From the NCBI RefSeq assembly GCF_036409475.1, contig NZ_JAYRCK010000010.1, positions 1 to 64,000 on the forward strand: a DNA stretch of 64,000 bases. Direction: 5' to 3'. Shown here one piece after another: positions 44,128-51,921 of the stretch. The stretch comes from Scandinavium sp036409475. GTDB taxonomy: Bacteria > Pseudomonadota > Gammaproteobacteria > Enterobacterales > Enterobacteriaceae. The translations under genes and the position numbers were made by a program. Below the pieces are notes generated by a model. It saw only the letters and a program-made list of their open reading frames with translations. It did not search any database and had not been told where the DNA came from. The stretch's first letter is position 1. The number at the start of each line of letters is the position of its first letter.

Positions 44128-45861
44128 TTACAGCGCCGGAGCCACACTGTTGCTATCGTGCATCACAATGAGATTATCGGAACCCGGCGCAATGCCGTCC
44201 GGCATGACATTTTCCAGGCGCAGCACATCACCCATAATCTGGCTGAAGACAGGCGCAGAGACTGCCCCGCCGTAGTAATCGCCGTTTTGCGGATCGTTGA
44301 TGACCACCACCAGCGCATACTGAGGATTGCTGGCTGGCGCGACACCCGCGGTATAGGCAATATATTTGTCGATGTACTTACCGTCTGGCCCAATCTTCTT
44401 CGCCGTACCGGTTTTCACGGCCACGCGATAGTCGTGCACCGCCGCTTTAATTCCCCCACCGCCGGGTAAAGCAACGCTCTCCATCATATGTTCAACCTGA
44501 TGCACAATCTCCGGCGACATCACCTGATGGCCAATAACCGGCGGGTCGATTCGCGTAATGGAAAGTGGCCGCTCCATCCCAAAGCCCCCAATCGTGGCGT
44601 AAACATGGGCAAGCTGAAGCGGGGTCACCATCAGGCCATAGCCAAAGGCAAACGTCGCACGATCGAGCTGTCCCCAAAATCGACGTTGCGGCATCAGGCC
44701 CTGGCTTTCCCCGGTTAACCCTAATCCCGTTGATTGCCCAAAACCGAAGGCTTTATAAGTATCCAGCAACCGCTGAATCGGCATCGCCAATGACAAATGC
44801 GAAACGCCCGTGTCGCTCGATTTTTGCAAAATACCGGTGAGTGTCAGTTCAGGATAGTAGCCCACATCGCGGATCCTGTGCCCGTCGACAACATAAGGAT
44901 GCGTATCCACCACGCTGTCTGGCTGGACAATGCCCTGTTGCAGCGCGGTCATGATTACCAGGGGTTTTACCGTGGAACCGGGCTCGAAGGTGTCGCTGAT
45001 GGCACGATTGCGGAAATCATCGAGTGTCGCCTTGTCGCGATTATTAGGATTAAAATCCGGGAAACTCGCCATCGAGAGGATTTCACCGGTATTGATTTTA
45101 ATCAGTACCGACGCGCCCGATTCCGCCTTGTTCCAGCGGACGGCATTGTCCAGAGCGTCTTCGGTGACGGTTTGCAGCCGCTCATCAATACTGAGCTGCA
45201 AGTTATGCGCGGGCACCGGCGTTTGCTCGGTCAGATTTTCAATGACGTGACCATGGCGGTCTTTACGCACCAGACGTAACCCAGGTTTTCCCTGCAGTTG
45301 GGTATTAAAACTTTTTTCAACGCCCTCAATGCCCTGGTCGTCGATATTGGTGAAGCCAATCAGATTAGCCGCCACGTGCCCGGCAGGGTAAAAACGACGC
45401 GACTCATCACGCAGATTGATGCCCGGCAGATGCAGCTTTTCAATCCAGTTTGCCTGTTGGGGATCAACCTGGCGAGCCAGATAAAGGAAGCGAGAGTGAG
45501 GATGCAGGGTAATGCGCGTCGTCAGTTCGGTGAGTGAAATATGCAACGCATTCGCCAGTGCCTGCCAGCGGGCGTTGTAGCCAATTCCACCTTTTTCTAT
45601 GAGCGTTTGCGGATCGGCCCAAATGGCACTGACTGGCACGCTGACCGCCAATGGCCTGCCTTCACGATCGACAATCATACCGCGCGGAACATCAATGGGT
45701 TCTTCACGCAGTGAGCGCATATCTTCTTGTTTGACGAGATTATCCGGGGAAACAATTTGCAGCCAGCCGACACGTGCCAGCAACAATCCAAGACAACATA
45801 AAATTCCCACACACACCAGCCCAAAACGGACAGGGGTAAAATGATGGCGATGGTTCTGCAC
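44128..45861 (-). CDS. FtsI-like class B penicillin-binding protein (PBP3-SAL type)
   Basis: A 577-residue division-type transpeptidase paralogous to FtsI. A short cytoplasmic N terminus leads to a membrane anchor (about 12-30), a pedestal domain (about 55-210) and a transpeptidase domain with S296TVK, S348SD (where E. coli FtsI has SSN) and K483TG. Salmonella has such a second PBP3 next to rlmA, active in acidic conditions; the same location here supports orthology. GTG start 45861 follows GGGAGGCGGA. It is intact. Confidence 0.88.
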   Translation of the reverse strand: MQNHRHHFTPVRFGLVCVGILCCLGLLLARVGWLQIVSPDNLVKQEDMRSLREEPIDVPRGMIVDREGRPLAVSVPVSAIWADPQTLIEKGGIGYNARWQALANALHISLTELTTRITLHPHSRFLYLARQVDPQQANWIEKLHLPGINLRDESRRFYPAGHVAANLIGFTNIDDQGIEGVEKSFNTQLQGKPGLRLVRKDRHGHVIENLTEQTPVPAHNLQLSIDERLQTVTEDALDNAVRWNKAESGASVLIKINTGEILSMASFPDFNPNNRDKATLDDFRNRAISDTFEPGSTVKPLVIMTALQQGIVQPDSVVDTHPYVVDGHRIRDVGYYPELTLTGILQKSSDTGVSHLSLAMPIQRLLDTYKAFGFGQSTGLGLTGESQGLMPQRRFWGQLDRATFAFGYGLMVTPLQLAHVYATIGGFGMERPLSITRIDPPVIGHQVMSPEIVHQVEHMMESVALPGGGGIKAAVHDYRVAVKTGTAKKIGPDGKYIDKYIAYTAGVAPASNPQYALVVVINDPQNGDYYGGAVSAPVFSQIMGDVLRLENVMPDGIAPGSDNLIVMHDSNSVAPAL

Positions 45862-46004
45862 TCCGCCTCCCGGGTTATCATTTACAACCCAATGATTTAA
45901 CGTGAAAAGAAGCCAGGATAACCGTTAAACAATGCTAATAATGATGTGGATTTGCAACAAAGCGCGACAGAGGCGGGATGCAGACATAGTTTGCAACGGA
46001 AAGT

Positions 46005-46031
46005 AAAAAGCCCCGCTAAGAGCGAGGCTTT
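46005..46031 (-). terminator. cspC terminator
   Basis: Minus-strand AAGCCTCGCT/AGCGGGGCTT stem (one mismatch) followed by TTTTTA. It lies about 37 bases past the cspC stop. Confidence 0.75.
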
Positions 46032-46067
46032 ATGGCTGATGTCAAATAGAGATCAGTGGATTCGTAA

Positions 46068-46277
46068 TCAGATAGCGGTTACGTTAACAGCTGCTGGGCC
46101 TTTCTGGCCGTCCTGAATTTCGAACTCAACGTTCTGGCCTTCAGCCAGAGTTTTGAAGCCGTTACCCTGGATTGCAGAGAAGTGTACGAACACGTCTTTG
46201 CTGCCGTCAGCAGGAGTAATGAAACCAAAACCTTTAGACTCGTTGAACCACTTAACTTGACCTTTAATCTTTGCCAT
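46068..46277 (-). CDS. cspC: Cold-shock-like RNA chaperone CspC
   Basis: A 69-residue cold-shock-domain protein binding single-stranded RNA; in E. coli it is constitutive and stabilises rpoS and other stress mRNAs. RNP1 KGFGFITP and RNP2 VFVHFSAIQ are present, and the sequence appears identical to E. coli CspC. The start is ATG 46277 (MAKIKG), preceded by AAGGAA. It is in an operon behind yobF. Confidence 0.98.
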
Positions 46278-46317
46278 TTGCAAAATTCCTTAGAGTGTTT
46301 TCTTCGCCCGAGGGCAC

Positions 46318-46434
46318 TTACCTAGCTAAAACTGAGACATTACTGCATGAGGCACTAATATAAGGTTCGGCAGAGAAGCGGTATTCAACGACAACGTCTT
46401 TACTCAGGACTTCTTTACTGAAAATGCCACACAT
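46318..46434 (-). CDS. yobF: Small stress protein YobF, short C terminus
   Basis: A 38-residue small protein, MCGIFSKEVLSKDVVVEYRF continuing SAEPYISASCSNVSVLAR. It matches E. coli YobF (47 residues) up to VSVL, then stops. In the +1 frame just after the stop the DNA encodes KCPRAKKTL and a stop, which corresponds to the E. coli ending (LCLRAKKTI). The C terminus thus looks altered by a one-base shift, or the family ends differently in this genus. It sits directly before cspC, 40 bases upstream, as in E. coli, where both are heat- and cell-wall-stress linked. Confidence 0.75.
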   Translation of the reverse strand: MCGIFSKEVLSKDVVVEYRFSAEPYISASCSNVSVLAR

Positions 46435-47038
46435 AGACAGAACTGTACCTCGTTTAACCCAAAACGTGTTATCACATACAACGTTAATAATGGCAAGCCA
46501 TTTTTAAACGTGACTCGATCGGTCGCACAAATCCTAAAACAAAGTTTGTTTGTCTGCACATTTATGCGTCTTTTCTCATCGTCTATCCGCTGTGGTAACT
46601 CACCTGTGACAGCGGGTTCACACAGCGTTTCTAACACTTTTTTACCTTAGCTCAATAGGTTTAGATCTGTCCAGGTGTGCTCAGTGCAAACCCGATATTT
46701 TTCTAAACTTCGAAATAAAATTGCATAAATATGCTTCAAATTGAAGTGACCAGACTTATAAAGTTCAGGGGATATATCAGAGTAAAATATGAGTGATGAT
46801 GCACCATAATAATGAAACGCTGATGACAATGCCTCATTCTGGCGCAATAAAAACGTTTCGCTGCGTTTTGGAATCCATCATCTAAAAAAGCGGAGACAAT
46901 ATTAAAAAAATTTTACAAGCGGAGTGCGAAAAATAGTCAGGAAGGTCAAGACGGATAAGTGATAGTTAAGAAGAAAAGAGTATAGCGTCGGGGTCATGCC
47001 CTTCCCGGTAGTCAAAGGCCACCGGGAGGAGTGCTGGT
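46435..47038. promoter_or_regulatory. Long leader and promoter region of yobF-cspC
   Basis: A 604-base AT-rich region without a credible gene. The part nearest yobF probably forms a long 5' leader, as is usual for csp genes. A GC-rich hairpin (CTTCCCGGT/ACCGGGAG, about 47001-47027) just after yebO may be its terminator, but it lacks a T run. Confidence 0.45.
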
Positions 47039-47332
47039 TCAGCGTTCCGCCACCAGACGGATAAAATCGTCACCTTCTTCCTGAGCCTGAACTTGCTCTG
47101 CGGGTTTCACCGGCTCGACTTTCTCCGGTTCATTCGCTTCACAAAGACGGCGCAGTAAAGCCGTTTGACGCTTTTGCTGATCCAGAAGTGCTTCCAGAAG
47201 TTCAATCTGCTCATTGCTGCGGGAGCTTGCGCGGTTCACAAAGAACCACAGCACAAGACCGATGACCAGTACCAGTAAAGAAACGACCAGCGAGGCCAGA
47301 TTAAGCATGCTGGAATTCATCAAATCAATCAT
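47039..47332 (-). CDS. yebO: Small membrane protein YebO
   Basis: A 97-residue protein with one N-terminal transmembrane segment (about residues 10-31) and a cytoplasmic helical region, SNEQIELLEALLDQQKRQTALLRRLCEANEPEK, followed by an acidic linker and the conserved end IRLVAER. Function unknown. ATG 47332 follows GAGGTGG. It lies 72 bases downstream of mgrB in the same direction and may share its PhoP-dependent transcript. Confidence 0.92.
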   Translation of the reverse strand: MIDLMNSSMLNLASLVVSLLVLVIGLVLWFFVNRASSRSNEQIELLEALLDQQKRQTALLRRLCEANEPEKVEPVKPAEQVQAQEEGDDFIRLVAER

Positions 47333-47404
47333 TTCACCACCTCAAATTGAAGCCATCATTCTACCACTCAGCCTGAGGAAGGAAATCATCGGCAAGAAAA
47401 AAGC

Positions 47405-47551
47405 TTACCAGGGAATGAATTTATTGATGGTGCAAATACCGCTGAAGAACTGAACATCCTGATCGCACAGCACGTTAATCATCTGGGTCCACAGCAACGT
47501 ACAGACCAGCAGAAGGATAGCAATCAGAATGACCCACCGTAACTTTTTCAC
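47405..47551 (-). CDS. mgrB: PhoQ inhibitor MgrB
   Basis: A 48-residue inner-membrane protein that binds the sensor kinase PhoQ and dampens PhoPQ. The sequence starts MKKLRWVILIAILLLVCTLL (one transmembrane helix, Cys17) and ends CDQDVQFFSGICTINKFIPW with the two periplasmic cysteines essential for activity. GTG start 47551 with GGAG six bases upstream. It is one residue longer than the E. coli protein, inside the membrane helix. It is intact; loss of this gene in relatives causes colistin resistance. Confidence 0.95.
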   Translation of the reverse strand: MKKLRWVILIAILLLVCTLLWTQMINVLCDQDVQFFSGICTINKFIPW

Positions 47552-47599
47552 TCCGCACTCCGGATAACCACATTTGCCAATAGATTAGCACGCTAACCT

Positions 47600-47615
47600 T
47601 AAACCGCGGCTAACT
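47600..47615 (-). promoter_or_regulatory. Candidate PhoP box upstream of mgrB
   Basis: Minus strand AGTTA-N6-GTTTA, a direct-repeat pattern with 11-base periodicity close to the PhoP consensus, about 50-65 bases upstream of the mgrB start. One half is imperfect. Confidence 0.4.
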
Positions 47616-47708
47616 GTACTGGAGACTGTTCATTTTAGGAATCATTGACTTGTTTCAGAGCGTGAACAAACTACTCTTATGCCCGGAAGTCAAAATAATG
47701 AGGCAACT

Positions 47709-47948
47709 ATGCGCTTGATGATTCGCACAATTATTGTACTCGCGATTGTTTGGATCGCACTGCTTTTAACGGGCTATGGAGTACTTATTGGCAGCAATGA
47801 GAATGCCGGCGGCCTAGGATTACAGTGTAAATATGTCACCGCGCGTGGCACGAGTACCGCACAATACATTCATTCAGACAGCGGCATTATCGGGTTAACG
47901 AACTGCCCTGTACTGCGCAAAAGTGAAGTTGTTGTCGACAAAGGATAA
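47709..47948 (+). CDS. yobH: Small secreted or membrane protein YobH
   Basis: A 79-residue protein collinear with E. coli YobH; function unknown. A hydrophobic N-terminal segment (MIRTIIVLAIVWIALLLTGYGVLIG) is either a signal peptide or an anchor; two cysteines follow (LQCKY, NCPVL). ATG 47709 has GAGG upstream and gives the E. coli length; an upstream in-frame ATG at 47679 adds ten residues without homology. Convergent with kdgR. Confidence 0.92.
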   Translation: MRLMIRTIIVLAIVWIALLLTGYGVLIGSNENAGGLGLQCKYVTARGTSTAQYIHSDSGIIGLTNCPVLRKSEVVVDKG

Positions 47949-47986
47949 CGACAACCTGTCTACACAAAAACGCCGCAAACAGATGC

Positions 47987-48099
47987 TAACACCGTTAGTT
48001 TAAGACCGAGATATCCGGGGCGACCACCGGGTTTGGCGTCCCTCCGGGAACCAAATCCCGGAGTTTCCCCTAATTCATTGGCTTAAGTGAACGGCATTA
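47987..48099. mobile_element. 113-bp IS4-type MITE inside the yobH/kdgR terminator
   Basis: The element is bounded by an exact 12-base direct repeat, GCAAACAGATGC (47975-47986 and 48100-48111). Its ends are imperfect inverted repeats, TAACACCGTTAGTTTAAG and TAATGCCGTTCACTTAAG, resembling the IS4 ends (TAATGCCGATCAGTTAAG from memory). IS4 makes 11-13 bp target duplications. It has no coding capacity. Removing the element and one repeat restores a perfect terminator, AACGCCGC/GCGGCGTT, with A and T tracts on either side. Confidence 0.8.
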
Positions 48100-48134
48100 G
48101 CAAACAGATGCGGCGTTTTTTGTGGTGTCAGCCA

Positions 48135-48926
48135 TCAGAATGGATAGTCGTTGTAACCCATCTGTTCTGAAATTTTACGCGCTGCGGTGTGCAGCATGCT
48201 GACATATTCGTGCAAACGCTCTTCGGAAAAACGCAGCGTCGGGAAGGAAATGCTCAGACCCGCAATCACCACGCCAAAGCGATCGAAGACCGGCACGCCA
48301 ATGCAGCGCAACCCTTCTTCCTGCTCTTCGTTATCTTCGCCATAACCTTGCTCGCGCACCTGATCGAGCAGTGGCAGCAGTTCTTCGGTATCACTGATAG
48401 TACGTTCAGTGCTGCGCTTGTATTCCACATGTTCCAGAATCTGCTTCACTTCTTCGCGGTCACGCCAGGCCAACAGCACTTTACCAATTGCGGTGCTGTA
48501 CAGTGGATTACGGCGGCCAATGCGCGAATACATGCGCAGGTTGTACATCGAGTCGATTTTGTGGATGTAGACAATGCTGTCTTCATCCAGCGCGCCAAGG
48601 TGGATGGTCTCTTTGGTCAGACGAGACAGCTCACGCATCTGAATATCGGCACTGCGAATCAAATCCACATTTTGCAGGGAACGCGCGCCCAATTCAAACA
48701 GCTTAAGGGTCAGCGAATACTTCTCTGATTCACCTTCCTGCGCCACATAGCCCAGCGATTTCATGGTCTGCAAAAAACGATACACCGTGCTTTTCGACAT
48801 CATCACACGCTGTGACAACTCGGTGATCCCTATCTCATGCTCTTCCCCAAGGGCCTGCAAAATGCCGAACACCTTCAATACAGAAGAGACAGAATCTGGC
48901 TGTTTATCCAAATCCGCAACTGCCAT
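48135..48926 (-). CDS. kdgR: IclR-family repressor KdgR
   Basis: A 263-residue regulator of pectin/hexuronate degradation and 2-keto-3-deoxygluconate transport; KDG is the inducer. The N-terminal winged helix contains GITELSQRVMMSKSTVYRFLQTMKSLGYV, and the C-terminal effector domain includes the GLRCIGVPVFDRFGVVIAGLSIS segment. ATG 48926 follows GAGGTGA. It is divergent from yebQ, as in E. coli. Confidence 0.96.
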   Translation of the reverse strand: MAVADLDKQPDSVSSVLKVFGILQALGEEHEIGITELSQRVMMSKSTVYRFLQTMKSLGYVAQEGESEKYSLTLKLFELGARSLQNVDLIRSADIQMRELSRLTKETIHLGALDEDSIVYIHKIDSMYNLRMYSRIGRRNPLYSTAIGKVLLAWRDREEVKQILEHVEYKRSTERTISDTEELLPLLDQVREQGYGEDNEEQEEGLRCIGVPVFDRFGVVIAGLSISFPTLRFSEERLHEYVSMLHTAARKISEQMGYNDYPF

Positions 48927-49103
48927 TCATCACCTCATCGCGACTGTTTTATAAAAATCAGAACTGGTTTTTAGTATAATTTCGCGCAGCTTTCACCGCA
49001 ATCACTCTTCTCTCGCTTCGTTACAAATCTGCGACATACTGCTGAATAATCAATGCTAAGATAATTATCTGCATAATGATTTCAAGAAAGACCTATTTTT
49101 CAC

Positions 49104-50477
49104 ATGGATAAAACAGCCCCCGACGGCTTGCCGCTCCCGCAGCGCTATGGCGCGATACTCACGATTATTCTCGGCATTTCGATGGCTGTGCTCGATGGCG
49201 CGATTGCCAACGTTGCACTGCCGACCATTGCCAGCGACCTCAACGCCTCACCTGCCGCCTCAATCTGGATAGTTAACGCCTATCAGATTGCGATTGTTAT
49301 CTCGCTGCTCAGCCTCGCCTTTTTGGGTGATATGTTCGGCTACCGACGCATCTATAAATGTGGTCTGGTGGTGTTTACCTGCACTTCGCTTATCTGCGCC
49401 CTTTCTCACTCGCTTGAAATGTTAACCCTGGCGCGTGTCGCGCAAGGACTGGGTGGTGCCGCACTCATGAGTGTCAACACGGCACTCATTCGTCTTATTT
49501 ATCCTCAGCGGTTTCTCGGCCGGGGAATGGGCATCAACTCCTTCATCGTGGCGGTGTCTTCCGCTGCGGGCCCGACGATTGCTGCGGCGATCCTTTCTGT
49601 TGCCTCGTGGCAATGGCTGTTTTTAATTAACGTACCGCTGGGGATTATTTCTTTCGTCCTTGCAATGCGGTACCTGCCAGCAAACCCCGCGCGTAGTCAG
49701 GCCTCACGCTTTGACCTGCCCAGCGCGGTGATGAACGCTTTAACCTTTGGTCTGTTGATCACGGCGCTGAGTAGCTTTGCGCAGGGCCAGTCCCTTCAGT
49801 TGGTTCTGGCTGAAATTGCCGCAATGTTAATTGTCGGGTTCTTCTTTGTTCGTCGACAGTTGAAGCTGCCAGTTCCGCTGCTTCCTGTCGATCTGCTGCG
49901 TATCCCGATTTTCTCGCTCTCCATCTGCACGTCCATTTGTTCTTTCTGTGCGCAGATGCTGGCGCTGGTTTCCCTCCCCTTCTTCCTGCAATCCGTCATG
50001 GGACGCAGCGAAGTCGAAACAGGATTGCTGCTGACTCCGTGGCCGCTCGCCACCATGGTGATGGCCCCTCTCGCCGGTTACCTGATTGAGAAAGTTCACG
50101 CAGGATTGCTGGGCGCGTTGGGCCTGGCCGTCATGGCCTGCGGGCTGTTCGCGTTGGCATTACTGCCCTCATCGCCGCACGACCTGGATATCATCTGGCG
50201 GATGATCCTTTGCGGCGCAGGTTTTGGCCTGTTTCAGTCGCCCAATAACCACACCATCGTGTCTTCTGCACCGCGCAACCGAAGTGGTGGCGCCAGCGGA
50301 ATGCTCGGCACTGCGCGTTTGCTTGGACAAAGTACCGGCGCTGCATTGGTGGCGCTGATGTTTAACCTTTTTGGGACGCACGGTACTCACACCTCACTGC
50401 TGCTTGCTGGCAGCCTGGCGGTGATAGCCGCTATTGTCAGCGGGTTACGCATCACACAACCGCGCGCCGGAACATAA
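49104..50477 (+). CDS. yebQ: MFS transporter YebQ (DHA2/14-TMS type)
   Basis: A 457-residue major facilitator of the DHA2 group, probably an exporter. Fourteen hydrophobic segments are suggested by length. MFS motifs are AVLDGAIANVALPTIASDL, LGDMFGYRRIYKCGL (motif A) and AAGPTIAAAIL (motif C region). The substrate is unknown. In E. coli it borders kdgR, whose operator-like control has been suggested; no clear KdgR box was seen here. Confidence 0.93.
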   Translation: MDKTAPDGLPLPQRYGAILTIILGISMAVLDGAIANVALPTIASDLNASPAASIWIVNAYQIAIVISLLSLAFLGDMFGYRRIYKCGLVVFTCTSLICALSHSLEMLTLARVAQGLGGAALMSVNTALIRLIYPQRFLGRGMGINSFIVAVSSAAGPTIAAAILSVASWQWLFLINVPLGIISFVLAMRYLPANPARSQASRFDLPSAVMNALTFGLLITALSSFAQGQSLQLVLAEIAAMLIVGFFFVRRQLKLPVPLLPVDLLRIPIFSLSICTSICSFCAQMLALVSLPFFLQSVMGRSEVETGLLLTPWPLATMVMAPLAGYLIEKVHAGLLGALGLAVMACGLFALALLPSSPHDLDIIWRMILCGAGFGLFQSPNNHTIVSSAPRNRSGGASGMLGTARLLGQSTGAALVALMFNLFGTHGTHTSLLLAGSLAVIAAIVSGLRITQPRAGT

Positions 50478-50501
50478 AAAAAGCGCCTCAGTTGAGGCGC
50501 T
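50476..50501 (-). terminator. htpX terminator, left duplicate with T run
   Basis: A7 then AGCGCCTCA/TGAGGCGCT; on the minus strand a 9-bp stem with seven T. The stem recurs at 50643-50662, next to htpX but without T residues. Confidence 0.78.
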
Positions 50502-50642
50502 CAGACTGCTGACAAAGAAGGAAAAAGCGTGGTTTTTCCTTCTTTGTGGTTATCAGCCGAAAATCAATAAATTGATTTTCCTTGTTTCTTATTAGGCACC
50601 CTATGACAAATCTTCATTCGTTAGAGGTTTGTCATCACTCTC
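50502..50642 (+). mobile_element. Terminator-embedded repeat, copy 4 (yebQ/htpX)
   Basis: A 141-base copy, the best representative of the family. Ends CAGACTGCTGACAAA and, inverted, GAGAGTGATGACAAA form imperfect terminal inverted repeats. Three hairpins are present. The flanking 20-base terminator stem-loops differ at one loop position. It is nearly identical to copy 1, which lies 35 kb away in the opposite orientation. Confidence 0.87.
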
Positions 50643-50662
50643 AGCGCCTCATTTGAGGCGCT
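50643..50662. terminator. htpX terminator stem, right duplicate
   Basis: AGCGCCTCA/TGAGGCGCT hairpin 26 bases past the htpX stop codon. It is followed by only TTT on the plus strand, and has no T run on the minus strand. Confidence 0.55.
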
Positions 50663-50688
50663 TTGCTTTAGGTCGTGCTGTGAATACG

Positions 50689-51570
50689 TTATTTCAGATA
50701 CTCGCCGCTGCGCAGCGCTTCGATGCGTTTGTCCAGCGGTGGGTGAGTCATGAACAGCTCGCTCATGGACTTCGCCTTCCCGTTGATGCAAAACGCCATC
50801 ATGCTGCTGGCTTCCTGCGGCTCATAGCTGGTTTTCAGGCGCTGGAGCGCGGCAATCATCTTTTCGCGGCCGACCAGTTTGGCTGACCCCGCATCCGCAT
50901 GGAATTCACGGTGACGTGAGAACCACATAGTGATGATGCTGGCCAGAATACCAAACACCAGTTCCAGTACCGTTGCGACGGCAAAATAAATCAGCGGGTT
51001 GCCGTTGCTGGATTCCCCTTCATCGCGGTTGCCACCCAGGAAACCGGCTGCAATCTGCGCGATAACGCGGGAGATAAAGATAACAAAGGTGTTCACCACA
51101 CCCTGAATCAGGGTCATGGTCACCATGTCGCCGTTCGCGATGTGGCTGATTTCATGCGCGATAACCGCTTCCGCTTCATCGCGACTCATGTTTTGCAGCA
51201 ACCCTGTGCTGACCGCCACCAGAGAGGCATCACGGCGAGCACCGGTAGCAAACGCGTTGATGTCCGGCGCGTGATAAACCGCAACCTGCGGCATGGCGAT
51301 GCCGGCCTGACGTGACTGCTGTGCCACCGTGTTCATCAACCAGCGTTCTGTATCATTGCGTGGTTGCTCGATGACTTCCCCGCCCACGGACTTCAGCGCC
51401 ATCCATTTCGACATCATCAGTGAAACGATGGAGCCACCAAAACCAAACAGCAGCGCCATGATGAGTAAGCCGGTCATGCTGCTCGACTGAATTCCTGTCA
51501 GGCTTAGCACCAGCCCAAACACCACCATAACGGCCAGGTTGGTCATCAGGAAGAGCGCAATTCGCATCAT
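50689..51570 (-). CDS. htpX: Membrane protease HtpX
   Basis: A 293-residue inner-membrane zinc metalloprotease in envelope quality control, complementary to FtsH. HEISHIANGD is the HExxH site (near residue 140), and a downstream glutamate ligand is in SRHREFHADAGSAKL. Four hydrophobic segments are visible. ATG 51570 (MMRIALF) matches E. coli exactly in length; the longer in-frame start at 51645 is not conserved. In E. coli it responds to CpxR. Confidence 0.97.
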   Translation of the reverse strand: MMRIALFLMTNLAVMVVFGLVLSLTGIQSSSMTGLLIMALLFGFGGSIVSLMMSKWMALKSVGGEVIEQPRNDTERWLMNTVAQQSRQAGIAMPQVAVYHAPDINAFATGARRDASLVAVSTGLLQNMSRDEAEAVIAHEISHIANGDMVTMTLIQGVVNTFVIFISRVIAQIAAGFLGGNRDEGESSNGNPLIYFAVATVLELVFGILASIITMWFSRHREFHADAGSAKLVGREKMIAALQRLKTSYEPQEASSMMAFCINGKAKSMSELFMTHPPLDKRIEALRSGEYLK

Positions 51571-51725
51571 AATTTTATTAACCTCGTTGTAACAATACGC
51601 ACTATGCGATACCCCATATCGTATGGGTATGACGAGGATTTTCAACTATCCGGGGGCGCTAAGTCACGAGAAAAACACAACTTTACATTAACAGGTAACT
51701 CGCTGACGGGCTCAAGAGGAAGATA

Positions 51726-51752
51726 AAAAAACAGGCACAATTGCTTGTGCCT
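51726..51752 (-). terminator. prc terminator, left duplicate with T run
   Basis: AGGCACAA/TTGTGCCT stem; on the minus strand seven T follow. Its stem recurs at 51892-51913. Confidence 0.78.
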
Positions 51753-51891
51753 TATATTTCAAACAAAAAAGGAAAAAGCGTGGTTTTTCCTTTTTTGTGG
51801 TTATCAGCCGAAAATCAATAAATTGATTTTCCTTGTCTTCTGTACCGTGACATCTTCTCGTACGGTACATAAATGAAGATTGCCACCCTAT
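51753..51891 (+). mobile_element. Terminator-embedded repeat, copy 5 (htpX/prc)
   Basis: A 139-base copy. The first hairpin again shows compensatory change (AAAAAAGG paired with CCTTTTTT instead of AAAGAAGG/CCTTCTTT). The last third is rearranged and carries its own GTACCGT/ACGGTAC hairpin. Flanked by exact 22-base duplicates containing AGGCACAA/TTGTGCCT. Confidence 0.85.
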
Positions 51892-51913
51892 ACAGGCACA
51901 ATTGCTTGTGCCT
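51892..51913. terminator. prc terminator stem, right duplicate
   Basis: Stem-loop copy eight bases beyond the prc stop codon, without a T run. The T-bearing copy lies on the far side of the repeat. Confidence 0.55.
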
Positions 51914-51921
51914 GTTGGGGA

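Noticed and set aside
48001..48075. GC-rich palindromic DNA between yobH and kdgR considered as an sRNA gene
   Set aside because: It is the interior of the IS4-like MITE; flanking 12-bp duplication and terminal inverted repeats explain it.
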